Assembly (NCBI GenBank): GCA_043101845.1
Contig: JBICHN010000011.1
Location: 1 to 64,000 of the forward strand
Direction of reading: 5' to 3'
Length of the DNA stretch: 64,000 nucleotides
Source of the DNA: JBICHN01 sp043101845
GTDB lineage: Bacteria; Planctomycetota; Phycisphaerae; Phycisphaerales; UBA5793
Below are positions 45,719 through 53,560 of this stretch, one piece after another (position 1 is the first letter of the stretch; every line of letters begins with the position of its first letter). Under the pieces are notes generated by a model. That model saw only the letters and a list, made by a program, of their open reading frames with translations, was not told the origin of the DNA and ran no database searches. The position numbers and the translations under genes are program-made.

Positions 45719-46231
45719 TCACGCCGCGTCAAGAAACCGGTTGATGAGCGCGTTCACGAACGCGAAGCGCGAGCCGCTGAACGCGTTCGAGGTCCGCTCG
45801 GCCGTCTCGCGGCGGGCGCGTTCGAGCTCGGCCGAGATCTTCTGGATCATCGCCGGGCCCTTCGCCTCCCACTCTTCCTGGTAGATCTGCACATGCTCGA
45901 GCTCATCCGCGTCGAGCCAGAATCCGCCGCAGCCCTCGCAGCGGTCGACATGAATGCCGCTGTCGCCGCAGTAGTTCATGACGCGCATCGCGCCCGAGCA
46001 CTTCGGGCAGTTGAGCGAGCGGGCCGACTCATCGGCCGGCACGCCGAAGACCGGCGGACACTCGGCGAGGAGGCGCTTCGCCTCTTCGGGAAACTTCTCG
46101 TCGCGCAGGCGGACGATGTGACCGAGCTCGTCGGCGTCGAGGAACTCGCCGCCGCACCCGTCGCAGGTCTCGATCGTCACACCCTCGTACTGCATCGACC
46201 GCATGTTCGCGTGGCAGGCGGGACAGTTCAT
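45719..46231 (-). CDS. zf-TFIIB-type double zinc-ribbon protein
   Basis: 170 aa from ATG 46231 (GGGGAGAAG upstream). Two zinc ribbons: CPACHANMRSM...CDGCGGEFLDADEL and CPKCSGAMRVMNY...CEGCGGFWLDADELEHV, each a C-x2-C plus C-x2-C pair followed by the F/W-LD-x-x-EL helix typical of zf-TFIIB proteins. The C terminus is helical (EEWEAKGPAMIQKISAELERARRETA). Function of the family is unknown; it is expected to be cytoplasmic. Convergent with the ion channel. Confidence 0.85.
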   Translation of the reverse strand: MNCPACHANMRSMQYEGVTIETCDGCGGEFLDADELGHIVRLRDEKFPEEAKRLLAECPPVFGVPADESARSLNCPKCSGAMRVMNYCGDSGIHVDRCEGCGGFWLDADELEHVQIYQEEWEAKGPAMIQKISAELERARRETAERTSNAFSGSRFAFVNALINRFLDAA

Positions 46232-46444
46232 GACGCGCTTCTCCCCAACCGGACCTAGAGAAAGATTCAAACGAGATCGCAGCCGCCGGGCGGCAGGTTG
46301 GTCAGACGACCGACCGACCGGCGGCGGCATTCGCCAGCATCGGCCCATTCGCGCCGCCGAATAAGCCCCGACCCCCACCCCGCCGCACCTTCCCGCGCCT
46401 CACGAGTCCGATAGCGCGAACGCGAGCGCGCCCCCCATGCGAGC

Positions 46445-46800
46445 CGGGCCGTACCGGCCCGTCCCACCCCCGCGCATCACGCAGCGCGATACCTCACGAG
46501 AATCATCCCCGCGCCCCCATCCTTTCAAAAATCGTCCCCCAGGCCGGACTGGAGCGCCGACAAGCCCCGCGCCGTCGAGCGGAGGTCCGGTTCCGACCGT
46601 CCCCTCGCGCCCATCACCTCGAGAATCGTGCGCCAAGCCGGACTGGAGCGCCGACAAGCTCCGCGCCGTCGAGCGGAGGTCCGGTTCGAACTGCCCCGCG
46701 CGCCCATCATCTCGAAAACCGTTCGCCAAGCCGGACTGAAGCGCCGACAAGCTTCGCGCCGTCGAGCGGAGGTCCGGTTCCGACCGTCGAGCGGCGCATG
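46445..46800 (+). repeat. Repeat cluster: I palindrome plus three E elements
   Basis: I palindrome CGGGCCG-TAC-CGGCCCG at 46445-46461, then E copies at 46541-46593, 46635-46687 and 46728-46781, spaced about 94 bp apart with GAGAATCGTGCGCC-like linkers. The larger gap 46232-47000 has no coding frame that is not repeat-derived. Confidence 0.8.
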
Positions 46801-47000
46801 GTCGACCCACGCTCGCGTCCGTTCGATCGACCCTCGGACCCGCCGCCCCCCCGGTTTGGCGCGCCGCTCTCCGCGCGGTAGCCTGATTCTCGAACGGGCT
46901 GTCCGGTTCCGGCCATCGGTCCGAATCGTTCACCTGATCGATCGTTCACGCGCCCCACGGCACGGCGCCGCACCCTCAATTCGTTCCGAGGAGCGTTCCG

Positions 47001-47285
47001 ATGGAAACGACATTCACCGCCGCGTTGCTCATTCTCTTCTTCGTCATCCTCACGCTCGTCGAACTCGTCGCGATCCGAGCGCTCGGGTTCGATGTCATCG
47101 CGAATCTCAACGCGAAGCGCGAGCAGGGTCAGAACTGGAGCTTCTACTTCGAAGCCACCGGCGTCGTCGCCTTCATCCTCGTCCAGCCCGTCGTCTTCCT
47201 CTGGATCTTCACCCGCCTGAGCGGCGTGCTGTCCGACCAGTTCCAGGAACTCACGAACGCACTCTTCATCCACCCCGCCGGCTGA
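47001..47285 (+). CDS. Small two-helix membrane protein, unknown
   Basis: 94 aa, ATG 47001 behind GAGGAG. Helix one METTFTAALLILFFVILTLVELVAI, a central KREQGQNWSFYFEATG loop and helix two VVAFILVQPVVFLWIFTRL, then a short acidic tail. No family recognised. It is flanked by E repeats on both sides, so it is an isolated gene in repeat-rich DNA. Confidence 0.7.
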   Translation: METTFTAALLILFFVILTLVELVAIRALGFDVIANLNAKREQGQNWSFYFEATGVVAFILVQPVVFLWIFTRLSGVLSDQFQELTNALFIHPAG

Positions 47286-47381
47286 CGCGCGCCGGGGAAA
47301 TGGCGACGAGGTCGATCACACGACGGCGCGACCAATCGCGAGAACCGCCCCCTCGCGCCCACCATCTCGAGAATCGTCCCC

Positions 47382-47436
47382 CAAGCCGGACTGGAGCGAA
47401 GTCGAAGCGCAGCGCCGTCGAGCGGAGGTCCGGTTC
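47382..47436 (+). repeat. Family E repeat
   Basis: Copy of the 53-bp E element (AAGCCGGACTGGAGC ... GAGGTCCGGTT) between the small membrane protein gene and the radical SAM gene. Confidence 0.8.
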
Positions 47437-47487
47437 CGACCGTCGAGCAGCGCTCACCCGCTCACCCAACGATCGACGCCGCTCCTC

Positions 47488-48717
47488 TCAGAACAACCCC
47501 ATCTGCCCGTCGAGCGATGGTCGCCGGAAGTGGGCGCCGGAGGGCGACGGGATCGGCCCGTCGAGGCCGTAGCGCTTCGCGAAGGTGGTGAAGGTCGCGC
47601 GGATCGTCTCGGCGATGGCGCCTTCGCCGCGCATGCGCGTGTTCCACGCCGGGTCGTAGAGGGCGCCGCCCCGCGCGTCGCGGATGAGCGTGAGGATCTT
47701 CGGCGCCCGCTCGGGCGCGACCCGCGCGAGCCACTCGAGGAAGAGATCCTTGATCTGATAGGGGAGGCGCAGGAGCACCCAACTCGCCGCCTGGGCGCCG
47801 TGGTCCGCCGCGGCCTCGAGAATTCGCGGCGTCTCGCGGTCGGTCAGCCCCGGAATGATCGGCGCCACCATGACGACGACCGGCACCCCCGCGTCGCGCA
47901 GCGCCCGCACCGTGCGCAGTCGATCGCGCGGCGAACTCGCGCGCGGCTCCATCCGCTGCGCGAGCGCGTGATCGAGCGTCGTCACGCTGATCGCGACCGT
48001 CACCGCGTCATGCCGCGCGAGTTCGACGAGCAGATCGAGATCGCGGAGGATGAGCCGGTTCTTCGTGACGAAGCTCACCGGCTGGAAGCACGAGGCCATG
48101 ACCTCGAGGCAGCCGCGCGTGATCCGGAGTTCGCGCTCGATCGGCTGGTACGGATCGGTCACGCCGGACATGATGATCGGCTCGGCGTTCCACGACGGCT
48201 TCGCGAGTTCGCGCCGGAGGAGTTCGGGCGCGTCGGTTTTCGCGAGGATGGTCGTCTCGAAATCGACGCCGCAGGAGTACCCGAGGTTCTCGTGCGTCGG
48301 CCGCGCGTAGCAGTAGATGCAGCCGTGCTCGCAGCCGCGGTATGGATTGATCGTCCAGTTGAAGTGGATGTCGGGGCTGTTGACCTTGTTGATGATCGTG
48401 CGCGCGTCGTCGCGGAGGATGCGCGTGCGGACCTGCGCGCCGTCAGGCGCCTCGCGGGCGATCTCGTCGAGATGCTCGCCGAGCACATGGAGCCGCACCG
48501 ACTCGAACCGGTTCCCCGGGTTGAGCCCGGCCCCGCGCCCGCGCGGCGCCGGCCCGACGATCCCGTCGCGGTACTCGCGGTCGCCGGCGCTCGCCGCCGC
48601 CTCTGGCCCGCCTTCATCCACCGACACGCCCGGCCGCGGCGGGGGCGGCGTCTGTCGAGATCCGCGCGATCGACGAGGCGCAGGAGGCGTCACCCCCAAA
48701 CATAGACCGAACGGCAT
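47488..48717 (-). CDS. PA0069-type radical SAM protein
   Basis: 409 aa if started at ATG 48717 (MPFGLCLG); no ribosome site is obvious at any candidate start, and conserved sequence begins only around GAGLNPGNRFE, so the true start may be downstream. The 4Fe-4S motif CxxxCxxC is CEHGCIYC, followed by YARPTHENLG. Further blocks NWTINPYRGC, SGVTDPYQPIERELRITRGCLEV, SVTTLDHALAQRMEPRASSP and APIIPGLTD are typical of the PA0069/SplB-like radical SAM group. The reaction is unknown; similarity to spore-photoproduct lyases is structural only. It is preceded by A-family repeats. Confidence 0.88.
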   Translation of the reverse strand: MPFGLCLGVTPPAPRRSRGSRQTPPPPRPGVSVDEGGPEAAASAGDREYRDGIVGPAPRGRGAGLNPGNRFESVRLHVLGEHLDEIAREAPDGAQVRTRILRDDARTIINKVNSPDIHFNWTINPYRGCEHGCIYCYARPTHENLGYSCGVDFETTILAKTDAPELLRRELAKPSWNAEPIIMSGVTDPYQPIERELRITRGCLEVMASCFQPVSFVTKNRLILRDLDLLVELARHDAVTVAISVTTLDHALAQRMEPRASSPRDRLRTVRALRDAGVPVVVMVAPIIPGLTDRETPRILEAAADHGAQAASWVLLRLPYQIKDLFLEWLARVAPERAPKILTLIRDARGGALYDPAWNTRMRGEGAIAETIRATFTTFAKRYGLDGPIPSPSGAHFRRPSLDGQMGLF

Positions 48718-48756
48718 GAGAGGGCAAGGGGTCGCCGGCCGCGGGCGGTACATCCC

Positions 48757-49177
48757 GTGTGCCACGGCCTTCCAGGCCGTGCTGCGAATGGAATGAGGGT
48801 GTTCGTGACGAGGTTATCGAGCGTCGTCCCGCACACCGTTCGTCGCTCCGCACTGCCGGCACGGCAGTGGCACACATTGAGACGGGATCGTCGGCGAGTC
48901 ACCACCCCGTGTGCCACGGCCTTCCAGGCCGTGCTGCGAATGGAACGAGGATGTTCGTGACGAGGTGAGCGATCATCGTCCCGCACACCGCCCGCCGCCC
49001 CGCACTGCCGACACGGCAGTGGCACACTTTGAGACGGATTCGTCGGCGAGTCGCCACCCCGTGTGCCACGGCCTTCCAGGCCGTGCGGGATGGAACGAGG
49101 GTGTTCGTGACGAGGTGACTGATCGTCGTCCCCTACACCGTCCGTCTCTCTGTCCTCCGGACACGGCAGTGGCACAC
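48757..49177 (+). repeat. Three A-family REP elements 5' of RAYT 2 region
   Basis: A elements at 48757-48875, 48909-49027 and 49061-49177, at a period of 152 bp with 33-bp linkers (GAGACGG-like). Each begins GTGTGCCAC, has hairpins CACGGCCT/AGGCCGTG and (in intact copies) CACTGCCG/CGGCAGTG, and ends GTGGCACAC. The third has a degraded second hairpin. They lie between the radical SAM and RAYT genes; no coding in 48718-49240. Confidence 0.9.
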
Positions 49178-49240
49178 GAGCACAAGCCGGCGTTGGTCAG
49201 GTCATGCCTCCCATGGCAGTCCAGCCTTTTCAATTCCGGT

Positions 49241-49792
49241 TCAGATGCGAATCGGATCCATCCTCATCGGATCCGCGTCACCGAGCAGCCAGAATCGAGC
49301 GCTCGACCATCGCCAATCGGTCACGCGACCGACGAGACCTCGGCGCACCGGGTTCGCGTGGATGTACTCGATGGCGTTCCACAGCACACGGGGCGACCAG
49401 ATGTTTCGATCGTGTCCGCCTCCGGGTTGCCAGAATCGAAAGCGACCGGAGGTCGTCAGCCGGTCGAGCCAGTCGTCCCGACCGGTAGACTCGAGGTGCC
49501 GCCGCGCGGCGCCGGCGACGGGTCGCTTCACGGCCGCAAGAAAGGCGCCGATCGAATACGACGGCTCAACCGGGTGAACCACGAGATGTGCGTGCTCCGG
49601 CATGAGCACGAATGCCCAGATCTCGAACGCGAGCGACACACGCGCCCGCTCCATGGCGTCGATGACCCAGATACGCGTTCGGTCGGAGTTGAGGAGAGGT
49701 GACCGACCAGCGCATGAGAAAGTGAGAAGATGCGCGTGATTCGGAGTATTGAACGATCGACGGGTCTTGTGGCCTCTTCGTTTTTTCACCAA
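49241..49792 (-). CDS. REP-associated tyrosine transposase, RAYT 2
   Basis: 183 aa, the compact classical RAYT form. N-terminal KTRRSFNTPNHAHLLTFSCAGR, the HUH site HAH at 67-69 in LMPEHAHLVVHP, and nucleophile Tyr143 in AIEYIHANPVRRGLV followed by DWRWSSARFWLLG, the standard RAYT C-terminal signature. It is flanked by six A-family REP elements, three on each side (48757-49177 and 49819-50235), all in the same orientation, which makes these its probable substrates. No insertion-sequence ends enclose the gene. Confidence 0.92.
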   Translation of the reverse strand: MVKKRRGHKTRRSFNTPNHAHLLTFSCAGRSPLLNSDRTRIWVIDAMERARVSLAFEIWAFVLMPEHAHLVVHPVEPSYSIGAFLAAVKRPVAGAARRHLESTGRDDWLDRLTTSGRFRFWQPGGGHDRNIWSPRVLWNAIEYIHANPVRRGLVGRVTDWRWSSARFWLLGDADPMRMDPIRI

Positions 49793-49818
49793 TCAGTAGT
49801 ATAAATCAGGACGAGTCC

Positions 49819-50235
49819 GTGTGCCACGGCCTTCCAGGCCGTGCTGCGAATGGAATGAGGGTGTTCGTGACGAGGTAAGCGAGCGTCGCTTCGCACACCG
49901 TCCGCCGCCCCGCACTGCCGACACGGCAGTGGCACACGACGAAGTGGGTCCGCGCGTCGCCGATCTATGTGTGCCACGGCCTTCCAGGCCGTGCGGGATG
50001 GAACGAGGGTGTTCGTGACGAGGTGAGCGAGCGTCGTCCCGTACACCGTCCGCCGCTCCGCACTGCCGGCACGGCAGTGGCACACGACGAAGTGGGTCCT
50101 TGCGTCGCCGACCTATGTGTGCCACGGTCTTCCAGGCCGTGCTGCGAATGGAACGAGGGTGTTCGTGACGAGGTGAGCGATCGTTGTTTCGCACACCGTC
50201 CACCGCCCCGCACTGCCGACACGGCAGTGGCACAC
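49819..50235 (+). repeat. Three A-family REP elements on the other side of RAYT 2
   Basis: A elements at 49819-49937, 49969-50085 and 50117-50235, period about 149 bp with 31-bp linkers (ACGAAGTGGGTC-like). Copy three has a C-to-T change in the first hairpin (CACGGTCT). The linker sequence differs from that of the cluster upstream of RAYT 2, so each cluster expanded separately. Confidence 0.9.
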
Positions 50236-50292
50236 GACCAAACGGAACCTCCATCGTCGCCCCACTGCGCACACACCGGCGCACACCCCGCG

Positions 50293-50371
50293 CGCCAAAA
50301 CCGCGCCAAAACGCGCCAAAATGGGACAAAACGAACCAAACGGCGCCATTCTCGACCAAACGGCGCCAAAC
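50293..50371. other. Phased A-tracts, predicted intrinsic DNA bend
   Basis: Seven A3-A4 tracts begin at 50297, 50308, 50318, 50328, 50338, 50358 and 50368, i.e. 10-11 bp apart with one 20-bp step, inside otherwise very GC-rich gene-free DNA with CGCGCCAAAA-type units. Phasing with the helical repeat predicts strong curvature. No gene was seen in 50236-50598. Confidence 0.7.
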
Positions 50372-50598
50372 GCGCACTTTCGGGCGCGCTTTCTGTCGCG
50401 CCGGCGCGCGGTTTCGCGATCCCGTGCGCGCGCCGGACGAACACCGCGCCACCCGACCCCCGATTCGAACGCCTCCGCCCCGGTCAGCCCGACGAAGACG
50501 CGCGAAAAAACCGGGCCGCGGCGCACACCGTGCGCGCCGATCGCGCGTCCGCCGTCGCCCCTCCGTGCGCGCCTCCACGCGCGCTCCACTCCTCCCCA

Positions 50599-50981
50599 CG
50601 CCGGAGATGAGGCCCGGCGAATCTCCGGATTCGACGGACGCGAGCGCGCGCGATCATCGCGCCGCGCCCCTCGTCTCACCCGTGAGAGCCGCGTGCTGTG
50701 CACGGGGTCGAGGCGCCGTCCCCCCAACGGGGGCGGAGCCTCGAAGTTGGCGTCCATCGCGCGCCCGATTCGCGGCTTGGGGGGTTGACCCCCTCCGCCG
50801 CGACCCCGCTCACAGAGCGCGGCTCTACGGAACCGCGCGAACGCGTGTTCAACGAACTCCCCGCGTCAAACGGGTCGACACGCCCCGGCTCGCTCGCTCC
50901 TGTGTACGCAGCCCCGCTCGACGCTCCGAACCGGACCTCCGCTCGACGGCGCTGCGCTTGCCGGCGCTCCAGTCCGGCTTG
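50599..50981. repeat. Repeat block: G hairpin, F element, E element (reverse)
   Basis: G hairpin CCGGAGAT/ATCTCCGG at 50599-50638, F element about 50690-50850 (includes GAGGCGCC...GGAGCCTC hairpin around a CCCCCC/GGGGG stem and an AGAGCGCGGCTCTACGGAAC end), and an E element in reverse orientation at 50929-50981. An E half copy follows near 51021. No gene in 50982-51162. Confidence 0.75.
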
Positions 50982-51162
50982 GCGGACGCTTTTCGAGTCG
51001 ATGGGCGCGAGGGGACGCTCCGAACCGGACTTCCCCCTCGTCGATGCACACCGGGGAAACGGGGACCAGAGCCTCGAAGTTCGGCGTTGACGCGTTCGTC
51101 GCGGCGCCGCATGATGGCGAAAGCCGGCGCCCATGTCTGATGCATGCGACTGGAGCAGGGTC

Positions 51163-52680
51163 ATGAGAGGTCTTCACATTCAACTCGCCGCGATCCTCAC
51201 ACCCCTTGCGGTCGCGGCGTCGGCTCCCGGCCAGTCCTTTCACGGCGAAGACCATCTGCTCACCTCGCCTCATGCGGCCGAGAGCCGGAGCTTCGGCGAA
51301 TCGATCGACATGGATGGAGACTGGCTCGTCGTCGGAAGTTCCGATGAGCATCCGGACCGGCGGGGTGAAGTCTTCATCTATCGCCGCGCCGAGATGCCCG
51401 ATCTCTGGACCCTCCATTCCACTCTCGTCGACGATGAGCCGCGGGGAAGCGAGGATGACTTCGGTCAGGCCGTCGCGATCGACGGCGACTGGCTTGCGGT
51501 CGCGGCGTCGTTTCTCGCGGCCGGCGACCCGGAGGTCGTCCTCTTCGAGTACGACCACGATCTGGACGAGTGGATTGAGCGACAGACGCTTCAGGAGGAG
51601 AACTATCGCGCGGACCGACGATTCGGCGAAGACCTCGCGCTCTCCGAAGAGTGGTTGATCGTCGGCGCTCCGGACACGAACGGCACGGGAGTCATGCACT
51701 TCTATCGCCGGGACGAAGTGGATGATGAATGGGTCCTGTACTCGCAGTTCGAAGCGGCGCCGGGTCAGGTCGAGTTCGGCCAGCAGGTCGCGATTGTCGG
51801 AGACCGGGCGATCGCCAGCGCGATGGGCGAGGCTCAGTACGCCCCCGGGTTCGTCCGTTGCTTCCGGTTTCGGCCGCACGAGGATCGATGGGTTCGCATT
51901 CAGGAGTTGAGCCCGCCCGGCGCGGGATTTCGCTTCGGTTCGTCAATCGATCTGAGCGACGAGACGCTCGTCGCCGGCGACTCGGTGGAGGAGAAGGCGT
52001 ATGTGTTTCACTTCGATCCGACCTGGAGCGCGGGACGATGGGAGCTGAAGGCGGTCATCGAACCGCCCGGCGGAGAGCCGATGCACACCTTCGGTCGCGC
52101 CGTGGCGATCGACGGGAACCGCCGCCTCGTGGTGACCGCGAGTCATTTCGACGCGCGCGAGACGAACGCCGGCGCCGCGTTCGTCTATCGCCGGGATCGT
52201 TCCGGCGACTGGCGCTTCATCGCGCCCGTCCTGTCGAGCGAACCCGCGGAGGACATGTTGTTCGGCCGCGAAGTGAAGATCGCGGACGGGATGCTTGTCA
52301 TGTCGAGTGAGCGTCTGCGTTCCGGGGGCGAACAGAAGGTGCTCTCCTTCGCGCTCGACCACCTTCGCGCGCGATTCGACATCACGCCGATCCCGATGCG
52401 TTCGAACGAGGCCGCGACGCTCGAGATGAGCGGTCTGGCGCCAAACGAACCAGTCGCGCTCTTCGCGTCGACATCGTTGTCCGGCAGCGTCTATCTCGAG
52501 TCGCTCGGCGTGCGGTTGAACCTCGCGAGCGCGAACCTGCTTGGCGTCAAGCGCGCCGATGAGCGAGGTTTCGTCCGCTCGACCTTCCGGGTCCCCGCGG
52601 CATGGGCGGGGACGAGATGGCGCTTCCAGGCCGCGCAGTCCGGCGTCAATACGAATGTGCTCGACCTCGCCATCCTCTAG
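51163..52680 (+). CDS. Exported FG-GAP-like beta-propeller protein
   Basis: 505 aa from ATG 51163 (GGAG seven bases upstream), signal peptide MRGLHIQLAAILTPLAVAASAPG. The body repeats an F-G-x-x-[VIL]-[AD]-x-x-x-[DE]-W-L-V-V-[GA] theme: SFGESIDMDGDWLVVGSSDE, DFGQAVAIDGDWLAVAASF, RFGEDLALSEEWLIVGAPD, EFGQQVAIVGDRAIASA, RFGSSIDLSDETLVAGDS, TFGRAVAIDGNRRLVVTAS, i.e. a seven-bladed-type propeller of the FG-GAP class. A C-terminal module of about 95 aa (NEAATLEMSGLAPNEPVALF...AQSGVNTNVLDLAIL) is related in layout to the tails of other exported proteins here. Secreted; ligand unknown. Confidence 0.82.
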   Translation: MRGLHIQLAAILTPLAVAASAPGQSFHGEDHLLTSPHAAESRSFGESIDMDGDWLVVGSSDEHPDRRGEVFIYRRAEMPDLWTLHSTLVDDEPRGSEDDFGQAVAIDGDWLAVAASFLAAGDPEVVLFEYDHDLDEWIERQTLQEENYRADRRFGEDLALSEEWLIVGAPDTNGTGVMHFYRRDEVDDEWVLYSQFEAAPGQVEFGQQVAIVGDRAIASAMGEAQYAPGFVRCFRFRPHEDRWVRIQELSPPGAGFRFGSSIDLSDETLVAGDSVEEKAYVFHFDPTWSAGRWELKAVIEPPGGEPMHTFGRAVAIDGNRRLVVTASHFDARETNAGAAFVYRRDRSGDWRFIAPVLSSEPAEDMLFGREVKIADGMLVMSSERLRSGGEQKVLSFALDHLRARFDITPIPMRSNEAATLEMSGLAPNEPVALFASTSLSGSVYLESLGVRLNLASANLLGVKRADERGFVRSTFRVPAAWAGTRWRFQAAQSGVNTNVLDLAIL

Positions 52681-52745
52681 TCGTCGTTCGAAGTGGTCCG
52701 CCCGTCGCGCGTCAACCATGCGATTTGAGAAGATCGACTCCCCAC

Positions 52746-53224
52746 GCCGGAGATGAGGCCCGGCGAATCTCCGGATTCGACGGACGAGCTCGCGCACGAT
52801 CATCACGCAGCGCCCCTCGTCTCACCCATAGAGCCGCGTGCTGTGCACGGGGTCGAGGCGGAGTCCCCCCAACGGGGGCGGAGCCTCGAAGTTGGGCGTC
52901 CATCGCGCGATCGATTCGCGACGTCGGGGGCTCGACCCCCTCCGCCGCGACCCCGCTCACAGAGCGCGGCTCTACGGAACCGCGCTTTCGCGTGCGCCCG
53001 CTCGAGAAAGCCCCGGATGCGAATCCGGTGGCCTGCTTGTTCAAAGGAGGCCGGCTCGCGATTGGACGAGCAGGCCGCCGCATTCGCATGCGGGGCTTGG
53101 GCGTACGAGTGATTCTTGAACTCCCGGCTTCAAAGCGATGTTCGAGTCGTTTGTGCGCCGCTCCACGCTCGGAACCGGACCTCCGCTCGACGGCGCGGCG
53201 CTTGTCGGCGCTCCGGTCCGGCTT
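52746..53224 (+). repeat. Composite repeat G-F-H-E, inverted partner of 60434-60830
   Basis: G hairpin 52746-52785, F element about 52830-52990, a unique H segment with GCATTCGCATGCGGGG and ACGAGTGATTCTTGAACTCC words to about 53150, and an E element in reverse orientation at 53172-53224. Essentially the same series occurs in opposite orientation at 60434-60830. One of four ACGT sites (52921-52924) lies here. The gap 52681-53560 holds no gene. Confidence 0.8.
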
Positions 53225-53301
53225 GGGGGACGATTTCTTCGCGATCGGGACGGAGCCGGCCCCTCTTTCAACCGAACCGCGCCTCGCGGGTAGGACCTCA
53301 A

Positions 53302-53337
53302 TACAAAACAACCCGGCGTGCGGGTCGCGCGCCGGGT
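53302..53337 (-). terminator. Possible orphan intrinsic terminator on the minus strand
   Basis: Read on the minus strand, ACCCGGCG and CGCCGGGT pair around an 11-base loop and are followed by TGTTTTGTA. No minus-strand gene precedes it, so it may end a small RNA or be a relic. Confidence 0.4.
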
Positions 53338-53560
53338 CGTGGGTGAAGATTTCCGCTATTCTGTCGGACCGGGTCGGTCGGTCGACCGTGCCAGTGGGTG
53401 GTGGTCGTGGTGGTGGTGGAGCGCGGGCGTTCGCCGTCGCCGTCGTCGCCACCACCGCCGCATGTCGGACCGCCCGCTCAGGACCGCCGCCCATTCCTTC
53501 GTCGTGGACATGTACCAGGTCATTTGAACGACCGTGAGATCGGACAGGCAGGAACGAAGC

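Noticed and set aside
48757..50235. Regularly spaced repeats as a CRISPR array
   Set aside because: Units are about 119 bp with 31-33 bp linkers that are themselves similar, and no cas genes are present; these are BIME-like REP elements.
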